Source of the DNA: Phoronis australis | Lineage: Eukaryota > Phoronida > Phoronidae | Length of the DNA: 64,000 nucleotides | Direction: 5' to 3' | Assembly (NCBI GenBank): GCA_002633005.1 | Contig: NMRA01000691.1 | Coordinates: forward strand, 62,001-126,000 | Shown here: positions 54,201-62,146 of the stretch, piece by piece | Layout of the letters: each line of letters opens with the position of its first letter | Numbering within the stretch: position 1 is the first letter of the stretch | The notes under the pieces: model-generated | What the model saw: only the letters and a program-made list of their open reading frames with translations | Databases searched by the model: none | Told to the model about the DNA's origin: nothing | Translations under genes and position numbers: made by a program

Positions 54201-54612
54201 AATAGTCATAGGTTGCCGATACTAAGATTTACTTACCAGTAGAGACTGTCTTCGGCCATCTTACTGAGTGCTCTAGCTATAGCTTTCTCGGTGATTGTTA
54301 ATTCTTTGTCCAGGTCAAAGCCAAACGTGTGGTTTAAGTACATGTAGTCGATGCAAAAATCAGAATCCTCGACAGTTTTTCCATCGTGGACAATCCATGG
54401 AATTTTATTCTTTGATGAGAATCCATAAAACTTCCCAAGAAAATAGTCATCAAGGTCAAAGTTCATGTTCAGACACCGCTTACGCAAAACGTGAGTTGCG
54501 GTAAGCCCAATATGTTTTTTAATAGGTTTCTCTCGATGCTGACGTAATTTGCAGCAGGACTCCAAATTAAAAATGGAACCACCGGAACAAGGCCTGGGGT
54601 CTAAACATTGTT
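49802..54612 (-). CDS. FAXC-like protein (failed axon connections homologue), gene span
   Basis: At least three exons: 54612-54237, 53055-52848 and 49924-49802. The protein has the FAXC/metaxin-type thioredoxin-GST fold: an N-terminal thioredoxin-like half (SSKNKIPWIVHDGKTVED, then SDFCIDYMY) and a helical C-terminal half. In fly and vertebrates such proteins are linked to axon development and the outer mitochondrial surface; the biochemical activity is not established. The 52848/49924 junction is in phase. The exit of 54237 (phase 2) does not fit 53055 (phase 0), so one small exon between them is missing. The first and last exons are also not certain. Confidence 0.8.
50818..51025. repeat. 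Two-copy ~115-bp tandem repeat
   Basis: The block ggcgtagt(g/a)atatgttta(t/c)c...agcaacgactcattcatgact...gtatcgtttag occurs twice in the long FAXC-like intron (49924-52848). Confidence 0.75.
51176..51216. repeat. (TTA)n microsatellite
   Basis: tattattattattattagta run, visible directly. Confidence 0.9.
51420..51530. repeat. Three-copy 36-bp minisatellite
   Basis: The unit tttcactgtgtggcagcaca tgccacggccgtatca starts at 51423, 51459 and 51495, exactly 36 bp apart and nearly identical. Being a multiple of three it reads as a 12-residue repeat in any frame, but no gene is evident. Confidence 0.9.
51955..52130. repeat. (AAT)n imperfect microsatellite
   Basis: About 175 bp of aataataat with gat/act variants. 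Confidence 0.9.
52848..53055 (-). CDS. FAXC-like exon: middle helical region
   Basis: Acceptor gtgttttAG. It encodes RLMTQRFFVSRITRTVFNEA, then WNQGVGRHTEGEVQTILERD and LKAFSDFLGPG. The 'GIGRH(T/S)..E(I/V)......D(L/M)..L..(F/L)LG' motif is the FAXC signature. The donor CCGG/GTACAA joins 49924 in phase. Confidence 0.88.
54237..54612 (-). CDS. FAXC-like exon: thioredoxin-like half
   Basis: Acceptor tttcatttccAG. After a Cys-rich, basic start (PRPCSGGSIFNLESCCKLRQ) it reads HVLRKRCLNMNFDLDDYFLG, SSKNKIPWIVHDGKTVEDSD, then ELTITEKAIARALSKMAEDS and LYW/GTAAGT. K.PWI(E/V).(D/N)G, EDS.F.I(D/E)Y and the (E/Q)(K/R)AI(A/S)RA..KM.E...YW block are FAXC hallmarks. Confidence 0.87.
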
Positions 54613-55432
54613 CTGGAAATGAAACTCGAATTTTTGCTTTACATCCGTTATATTATTGGGAAAATTCAAAACACGTGGCTGTTATTCTGTGTTGAGCTAT
54701 ATTATGATTTACGTGCACATTCATCTAGTCCTAGTTTGCCCTTGAAGACCCTAGTGTTAAGCTATAAATTCTAGACTGAACTCGAAATGTCTGGAAATCT
54801 CAAACATTATCTTGAGTTTATGGCTTTAAATAACCCTATGGTCTTCCAACGATGCGAACTAGGAATAGACGCTCTCTCACCTAATGTACTCTAACACACT
54901 ATAATCGACATATTGGCCTACATGTATCTTGAGTTCTCACAATAATAGAACAGAAAAGGTCAAACATACTTTCCACTTCGATTTTTAGTACAAATATTAG
55001 ACCCCTGAGAAATTCTCTTAGTATGGACGAAAAAGGATTTAATGAGCCTGTTTTGGCACTGAGGTTCGAGTTTGGAGATGCAAGGGTTTTCAGTGTGAGG
55101 CCTCATGGTAGGGGTTTAGTCTGTTTGCCTATGTAAATAAGCACCGATGTCATGACTAGATAGGTTACCCTTCTAATCGAATTCTGTTTCAAACGCACTT
55201 AGACACAACATCGGTGTTGTAGGAAGAAGCACTCAAAACTCACGAATGCTGACCTGTGTTTTGAGTAATTGGCCTTGTATTGGGGTCCCGTATAGTACTT
55301 TGCATGGGGTCCAACATGAGAATAAGTTGGTTTAGGTGGTGAAATTATGAACTATCGTGAGTCCCTAGCATTAACTGATTTAATATGGTAGTTGGCGTAT
55401 TTTTGGACAAAACGAGCGTTTAAAAAAACAAA

Positions 55433-55650
55433 GGCAGGCGGTCTGATACACGTTGTACCAGACGTGCGGAGGCTGCTCATGAGACCCTATTGCATCGATC
55501 ACATAATGGAGCCTTTTCGTGCTTTATTAATATATAGATAAAACCGAGTTGTGAGCTAGAAAAATGACCCAAGGGTCTCGCAGTGTGGCCCAGTCGAATC
55601 CACGAGTGAAGGAAGCAAGAACCTATCACACTAGGCCACACTGGCTTCTC
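55433..55650 (-). mobile_element. tRNA-derived SINE, copy 3
   Basis: It begins ggcggtctgatacacgttgt and ends in a tRNA-like part (minus: GTGGCCTAGTGTGATAGG ... GTGGATTCGACTGGG). Parallel to the copy at 28374. Confidence 0.75.
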
Positions 55651-55658
55651 AAAATGAA

Positions 55659-55960
55659 CAGTGCTGTAGTGGTAAAATTAGAGGTAAATAGGTGCCCAAA
55701 GCCCACCGCATCACCTTGAGCACTGAACGTAACTTACGGTGCGTAGGCGCTACGTTCAAATCATGGGCGGCGCACCATAGGGGGCTGTGGGGCTAGGCCT
55801 CCACTTTTTTCAGTGCTGCGCCGCCCATGGTCTATAAGCGGCGCACCGCAAGGGGGATGGGGGGCTTTAGCTCCCACTTTTTCAAATCTGTGCCCATGCA
55901 AATGCCAAAAGGTGGTTGGCTCAGTGCGCCTACGTGCACCTACGCCCCACTACAGCACTG
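55659..55960. mobile_element. hAT-type MITE with 8-bp target duplication
   Basis: The ends CAGTGCTGTAGTGG and CCACTACAGCACTG are exact inverted repeats, and both flanks read AAAATGAA, an 8-bp duplication as made by hAT transposases. The interior carries a nested palindromic element and a partial second one. Confidence 0.92.
55763..55828. mobile_element. Short palindromic MITE-like element, copy 4, nested in hAT MITE
   Basis: ATGGGCGGCGCA ... TGCGCCGCCCAT, 66 bp, the cleanest copy. A partial fifth copy (aagcggcgcaccgcaagggg) follows directly at about 55837-55900. Confidence 0.8.
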
Positions 55961-55976
55961 AAAATGAACTTTTTAC

Positions 55977-56094
55977 CAGAGCCAAATATGTTTATGTAAG
56001 TAGTTAATTCACCAATGGTACTGTAGTATATGGAAGTTCAGTCGAAACGTTGTGAAGCATACAATTGCACAGCACTTGTTTTCAATTAGAATAT
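55977..56094. repeat. Duplicated segment, copy 1 (partner 56862-56955)
   Basis: gagccaaatatgtttatg ... cacttgttttcaattagaat occurs here and again directly after a single N at 56861, with small indels between copies. This looks like two alleles joined end to end, or a duplication around an insertion. Confidence 0.8.
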
Positions 56095-56309
56095 CAGTGG
56101 CGGATCTAGGATATCACAAGGGGGGCCCAACTTTTTTGTCCGGCTGTAAGCATTTGCGCAAACTGAACCACGATTGTAGATGCGCATAGCACCGAATGGG
56201 GGGAGGTCGGGAGGGGAAATGTTTCTGTTTTTAAAGTCAAGCATTTTCCTTGATTATCCAAGAAAAAAGGCAAAAAAAAAAACGGAGAACGTGTCTAACA
56301 GGAAAAACT

Positions 56310-56385
56310 GCATATACCAAAGACTCGAACTCCCGACCTGGCGGACAGGTCACGCGTGCGTTACCACTACACCACCACGATTTAA
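56310..56385 (-). mobile_element. tRNA-like SINE body or tRNA pseudogene
   Basis: The minus strand reads GTGGTGTAGTGGTAACGCA (A box) and GGGAGTTCGAGTCTTTG (B box), with an anticodon-like arm between. Acceptor ends do not pair, and pol III-type T runs follow, so it is a tRNA-derived element rather than a working tRNA. Confidence 0.6.
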
Positions 56386-56861
56386 CTACTAACTTTATAG
56401 TAAGAGACCTACTTGTTTATGGTCCACAGCGTTTGCGCGCGAAATCTACTTCTTTTTGTAATGCTTATTACACGTTTTATATTTTGTGCCATCAATTCTT
56501 AACAAATTTGTCGTATTTAAAATGCCCAAAAGACCGTTTTTCGTGTTAGCAATAATGACGAGATTGCTTTGGAAATCGTCTTAAGATAAGGTTTGACAAA
56601 GAGAGTATTGCGAGTTTCTGAGTGATTCACATCTTACCAGCAGCTTCTGTTTTTTCATCGTCACTCAGGTTCCATTTTCTTTAAAAAATGAAGTAAATTT
56701 TCTTCATTGCACAGTGGAGCAGACGACGGAAACGGAGTCGTAGTGCGCAGATCCACTGCCGGTCGCCTGGGATATCGCGGGAGAGCCTATACTTAGACAT
56801 AGTTCCGTTACGAATGCGCCGTGTTCCGAATTTGACACTTGAAATTGGATTTGAGCCCCCN

Positions 56862-56955
56862 GAGCCAAATATGTTTATGCCAATGGTAGTATATGGAAGT
56901 TCAGTCGAAACGTGATGCATACAATTGCACAGCACTTGTTTTCAATTAGAATGTA
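56862..56955. repeat. Duplicated segment, copy 2 (partner 55977-56094)
   Basis: See 55977-56094; this copy begins immediately after N 56861. Confidence 0.8.
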
Positions 56956-56969
56956 AAGTTTTCACTTGC

Positions 56970-57071
56970 CTGGTACGTGATTTTCGCCATTCTCAAAAAT
57001 GTCTGCAATTTCAGATCGAATGAAGCTCGTAGTGTCGTAACTGGGTCCGAATCCGCACCGAAACAAGAACT
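56970..57071 (-). CDS. Second FAXC-type exon
   Basis: The minus frame reads ASFDLKLQTFLRMAKITYQ, an almost exact match to the FAXC consensus '(S)PF.LK(L/M)ETYLRMA..PYQ'. It ends CAG/GCAAGT, a GC-type donor with otherwise ideal context. A TAA lies in frame just upstream (57074-57072), so its 5' edge is not resolved. This segment covers the same part of the fold as HVLRKRCLNMNF in exon 54612, so the two cannot both belong in one ordinary protein. It may be an alternative exon or the remnant or start of a paralogue. Confidence 0.6.
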
Positions 57072-58403
57072 TTACTTCCAATATCACTGGGTAAAGAATT
57101 CTTGCCAATCAAAGCACCCATTATGCAGATCGACGCCTACGAATGTATCTTCCAGTATAGCAATGAACGACGCACGGCACTGAAACGTACTTTTTGGCGG
57201 TGACGCGATATCCGGAAACAAGTCGGGAATAATATTCAAGGGTTTGTTCCTTGAAAAGTGCGCAGCTTGACCTGGCGCAAACAATGTATAATAAATAAGT
57301 GTTGTCACATCAAATGTAGGCGTATGATACTTAATAGGGCTCGTTACCATGTCATAACCCAGCTCACCCGTGTTACAGCATTTTTCTTTGGTTTTGTCAA
57401 TGACAACGGACACCAGAGAAATCATAGGCCTACATATGTACACCTTCGACTTGCGACTGCATTATAATTATATGGCAGTTTCATTGTCGTACCGGTGCGT
57501 GAATTTTGCATGAACTGCAGGATCACTTCACGATTTTGAGATTACGCCACCAATCGCTATCATGCAGTATGATCGTCGAGTGCAATGAACAGTACCTTGT
57601 GAGTTTTTTTCCCTGAGAAACCGAAGTTTATTTTCATTATTGTTTCTTAGGGTATCCTGAACTTCCTAGTTAATTGAAGGACAGTTTAAAATGCGCGTTG
57701 ATCTCACTACTCAGTGTCCCGTGTAGTCGTGATGGAAACCATTTGATTAGGTGAAATACGAAACTCAAATGCAACGGCTATATTCAAAGTCGTGAACTGT
57801 AACGTAAAAAATGTACAGTGACGTAAACGTGGGCTGTCATTTCATCTAAACTGATGTGGAGAATGGGGTGCAAAATCAAATACAGTCGGGATGACACAAA
57901 CAATGTGGGGCCGGCACAAAATTGATGACGCCGGAGCGGCCGGGTAAACAGAACAAAATTGGTAACGACCAAGGGCAAACGGCATAGACATCAGCAATCC
58001 TTGGCTAGCATCATGTCACTAGCATGAATGAAGTTTACTATTATACAGTAATACACTCAACATTATTTCATTTTCCCAACTCAGTATGTAAACGGGAGTG
58101 CCCGGATTGATGACATTGCTATAGATACCCTAGAGCAGTAGTGCGCTCATTATTATATAGGACATCCCTAAAACATTTTTTGTTTTTGCTCGCCCAATAA
58201 GGTCGAGGGTAAAATGTTCATCTTTTCAGTATCGGATCAATTTTAATTGATGGTGTGCGTTCATGTTGCAAAATATTTCGTTTTTTTAAATCTTATGTCA
58301 GACTATGACTGAAATGTCTGAAGTCGGCGTTCCTTATTTTACCGGTTGACTTTCTCTAGGGCGTTCGCGCCGCTGCCTTGCTCCACTTGAGCAACAAGTT
58401 CTT

Positions 58404-58661
58404 CTAAATGCCGCCAAGATATTGGAAAATCATCGGCAATATTTCTTGAATAAACAGGTTGTGATGAAGAAATTGGGGTTGTTTATTTTGCATAAGCTTA
58501 GTTGGTAGAACTTGGCAAGTGGTATTTGATTGCATAACCACAGATTTCTTGGACCTTCCTGGCATCTGGTTTGATCTGTAGGTTTTGAAATTTCTCCGTT
58601 GACGTCGGGCAATGCTTTGATTAATCTTTTGTGTAAAAATAATGAGATTCTGAGTCATCAC
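58404..58661 (-). CDS. Tentative small ORF downstream of a divergent promoter
   Basis: A minus frame of 85 codons starts at a double Met. It is basic in the middle (SIARRQRRNFKTYRSNQMPG) and ends in a hydrophobic, F-box-like IQEILPMIFQYLGG before a stop. A second frame over the same DNA is also open. No family recognised; the proximity to the CCAAT promoter is the main support. Confidence 0.25.
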   Translation of the reverse strand: MMTQNLIIFTQKINQSIARRQRRNFKTYRSNQMPGRSKKSVVMQSNTTCQVLPTKLMQNKQPQFLHHNLFIQEILPMIFQYLGGI

Positions 58662-58716
58662 CAGAAATTCGTGAACTAGGCCATCCGCAAGGTGGCGATC
58701 GTCGTGTGAGTGTTAG

Positions 58717-58721
58717 CCAAT
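58717..58721 (+). promoter_or_regulatory. CCAAT box in a possible bidirectional promoter
   Basis: gttagCCAATcacag lies between the minus ORF at 58661 and the plus transcript at about 58780, a classic NF-Y-type context for divergent promoters. Confidence 0.4.
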
Positions 58722-58779
58722 CACAGCCTAGGTCAGAGGTCAGTTCCCTTGTTTTGCTATTTACACTCACGAAGGAGGT

Positions 58780-60310
58780 GATCGACAAGAATTGAAATTA
58801 ACTTGAAAGTTTGGTGGAATGTGATATTGATATCACAGAATCTAAACTACCGAAGCACGTCGAGACTGTGGGCGAGGAATTTCGGCAAGGTGAACGTGTC
58901 AAAGCTTGAGGAAAATCGAAAACAGTGAGTATAAACATGCCAGGCGTAGCTGGTGTAGCGGCACAGCTCAGCTGATTCAGTGACTGACCAGCCGAGTTGT
59001 TGCTGCACACAATTACTTAATGATTATACTGTCGATTTATTGTTAACTATTTTATAGTTGCAATGGTCTGTGATACACTGTATGTGTTTCAATGTTTGTC
59101 TTTTTACGTCTGTTACACTTTCCCACTCAACGACTTCATTTCTGCACGTATGTACAATGTAGGCCTACTATTGAACTTGCAAAACAAGCACAGCTGTGTG
59201 ACCTCAGTCCTCATGCAGGCTGTGTCATAAGGTCAGCATTATGGCATTGTGCAGCAAAACAACTTAATTTCCATTCAGACTAACAAAATGCCGATGTGGT
59301 TGATTTAGTCTATAAATCTGGAGATTCTGCTGCTGATACGTTGCTTTTATTTTTAGGGTGGCTGGACATTTAGCTTACATATATTCGCCAGAGAGACTGC
59401 AGTTGGGAAACAGAGTGCCTTTAACACCAGACTTCACCCCTCTGTACACCAAGCTATTGCTCCCTCTCAAAATCAAGAGGCGGTGAAAAAGAGCACTTTT
59501 TGCAGTATTGTAGTGACCATTGGTAGATGATTCCAATCTTAGCCTTAGGGTAAAGTCGGTATTATCCCAACACTATATTCATTGCATGCAGGGCTCGACA
59601 TAATTAAGCGTGTACAAAAAGATGCTCGAAAATACAATAAAAAATTTAAGTATGAATGGGAAATTGACCTCACTTGTACAATCTAACAGGCACGGAGGGG
59701 ACGTTCAGCATTTTTTAGGTCGTCACTTTTTGCGAGTCCAAATACGGGAATACGAGTGCAGAATATGCGGTCACTCGTACGTATTTTCGAGCAGGCATTT
59801 TCGTCTGTGTCGAGGGCTGGCATGAATATATTTGTGTTATTTTTTATTTTTTAGGTGCATCAGATGTCATCTATGACACCGTGCAAAAGTTAGAGTTGTA
59901 TGGAAGTAGTGCTGATATATTTTAAACTAGATTTTATTTTGTTACTTGATCTCTTATGATTATTTTCACATGTGTTGAAATTCCGTTATTGCATGCTTGG
60001 TGTTGTTTTTTAGAAAAAATTATCATACGCCAACATTCAACTAGAAAACATAAAGGAAAGGGTTCCTCGTGGTAGAAATTTGTAACATTTGCATTTTTTG
60101 TATTCATTTATGATGTTCATTTCGTGCTAAGTGATGTTGCTGTTTTCACAACAATCTGTTATTGCATTCAAACGTGTCATATGAACTAGCTAAATCTTCC
60201 ATTCTAGTCATTTACTATTTAAATCTGAACTTAAACAGCTATTTAAAGCAGCATTGGTGGCATTTTGTATGTTTATCGTTATAAAAAATAAAGTTTTAAA
60301 CAAAAATTAC
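58780..60310 (+). other. Tentative two-exon plus-strand transcript
   Basis: A first exon ending CGAAAACA/GTGAGT (58924) can splice to an exon after a strong acceptor gcttttatttttAG at 59356. In the joined frame the second exon gives VAGHLAYIYSPERLQLGNRV then PLTPDFTPLYTKLLLPLKIK and stops at 59484-59486. No in-frame ATG is seen in the first exon, so the coding start is unknown. AATAAA at 60287-60292 could end it. I recognise no family. It may be a small protein gene with a different first exon, or non-coding. Confidence 0.35.
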
Positions 60311-60383
60311 TCATTTGTTTTTTTCTGGCTACTATATGAACTACTGTTTCTGTTGCTGGAAAGTGCATTCCATAATATTCACT

Positions 60384-60828
60384 TGTACATTTACCGACGC
60401 AATCTGTTTTGAAACCAAACTTTACACTTCATAAGTGGATTTAGGCTTCCCTTTCGCACACGATAAAAATGTTAGCGACATGTCGTTTTCAGTTCCTGAA
60501 ATCCTGAGCCATTTCTGATACCTACTACTGATTCAGGAATGATAAAATTTCGTAACATATTATTTATCTGTACACTCACCAGCACAATCTGTTTAGAAAC
60601 CAAATGCAGGTGCGAATCCAGTTTTTTTTAAAAAAAGGGGTCCAAGTCAACAATTCGAAAATTCTAGATTTTACATAACTAAAATCAAGGGGAAATGGGA
60701 TCCGCCGGATCTGCCAGTCGAACCGTCAGTGACGGTACGCTGCATCGGTGGATATAGGGGTCCAAGGGGGGCCAGGGCTCCATCATTCTGCACATGATAA
60801 AAAACGGCACCGACATGTCGTTTTCAGG
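60384..60828. repeat. Duplicated segment with an insertion in the second copy
   Basis: The blocks caatctgttt(t/a)gaaaccaaa and (c/t)gataaaaa...cgacatgtcgttttcag occur at 60401/60457 and again at 60590/60795. The second copy is split by about 170 bp of ggggtccaag-rich sequence. Confidence 0.6.
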
Positions 60829-60829
60829 G

Positions 60830-61600
60830 ATCACACGAGGGTTTTCCTACAAAAATTGACGTCACGCCCCTTGCAAGGCTATTATGAAGGTTTATCCTTC
60901 GGAAATTGAGGTCGGGGGCCCCCATCATCATATAATTCCATGGCGGATATCCGTCTATGAGTTCCTTTTTTAATAAATGTGATACCTTCAACACAGCATA
61001 AATTAATAAAAACAGCAATAAAATGTTAAAAAGAACTAGTACAACCTTAACCTAGCTGCGTCTCATGTAGTGCTCTACATGCAATAACTTCAGAATTCAA
61101 TTTTTTTTTAGCAAAATACATGACCGACTGCTTCTTGTTGCACTACTGGGAATGAACATTTACATTCCGGGCTAAATCTTCCTCATTAGAGCTTGCAAAT
61201 CGTACTACAGACCACCAAGCTTTAAGTGACTGTTTTTTTACATTTCTGGCCGCAAACCCGTTTTCAACACCCTGTTGGACACTGGTTTTTTTCAGAAAAT
61301 TCGTTCGAAAACAGCATTTGTGATATCTAGGTCACACTGTTCGTGACCTCCGCTATCGGCAAACAAAGGAACTGAATTATACTCTCCACAGATTTGATTT
61401 GAAAATGGGTTTGGGCTCAAATATTGCCTTCCGGGAGATAGGCTGTGTACCATCAACATGGGCAAACTTCAAACTTCAATGGACACCGAAAAATCTTCAC
61501 CAATCTCTCCAATATTCAGCATAATGAATCCTTAGGGCTATGTTTTTCTCGCTAGCTATCGGCAAATTGCAGAGTTGTCTCCCCTAAATCAAAATTCCTC
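60830..61600. other. No gene recognised between the tentative transcript and SMC2
   Basis: Short frames only, none with a domain. Confidence 0.4.
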
Positions 61601-61651
61601 GCAAAACCCCTTCTTGTGTGTATTTCTGTGGGGGAATAGTTAGCTGCTGGC

Positions 61652-61663
61652 TGCGCATGCGCA
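61652..61663 (+). promoter_or_regulatory. SMC2: NRF1-type site upstream of SMC2
   Basis: Perfect palindrome TGCGCATGCGCA, the NRF1 consensus core. A second, near-perfect site (TTGCGCATGCGTG) lies at about 62043-62055, about 90 bp before the start codon. Confidence 0.6.
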
Positions 61664-61803
61664 CTGCCTATGTCAGATATTTCTGGCGTTGGTGTATGCT
61701 TAAACTAGGTATTTCGGGTTTTCAGTTCATCTAAAAATTCCTCTGTTGTTCCCTTCACAACAGAAAGCTTGACGTGAGATTTTCATAATGTTTAGTTTTA
61801 CTA

Positions 61804-61811
61804 TTTCCCGC
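61804..61811 (+). promoter_or_regulatory. SMC2: E2F-type site upstream of SMC2
   Basis: TTTCCCGC, the E2F consensus, between the two NRF1-like sites. It suits a gene induced with the cell cycle. Confidence 0.5.
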
Positions 61812-62146
61812 TAGGTGATTTGGAGTCTTTGCTACTCTTTGAATGTCGAAAACACCGACAAAATTGAAAAAAGTCCTTTAAAGCTGTGGCAAAATACATT
61901 CACATTTGTTTTCAAAAGACGTAAATTAAGAGAAAAAATCCATCTAAAATAACCTCAAAATTGTTATTAATATTTGCAATAAGGATTTATTAATAATGGA
62001 GAGAGATTTCGACCAGTGAGTGATGCATCTTGGGAAATTTCCTTGCGCATGCGTGATAGGACAACTGAAAATTTGAGCGCCCTTTTCAATGAATTGTTTA
62101 CATTTTCTGATTTTTTCGTTTAATCTGTTAAATTGATTTCAGTGAA

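Noticed and set aside
53991-54209. Minus frame VLCYHYQFAQTRFVRID as the missing FAXC-like exon
   Set aside because: The position is right, but no acceptor gives the single base needed to complete the Trp codon from exon 54237 in this frame.
56310-56385. Functional tRNA gene
   Set aside because: The ends do not form an acceptor stem; it is better explained as a tRNA-derived repeat.
57084-57443. 119-codon minus frame next to the extra FAXC exon
   Set aside because: No recognisable motif, and its end coincides with an acceptor-like tract (ttctttaccCAG) rather than a donor, so it is probably intronic.
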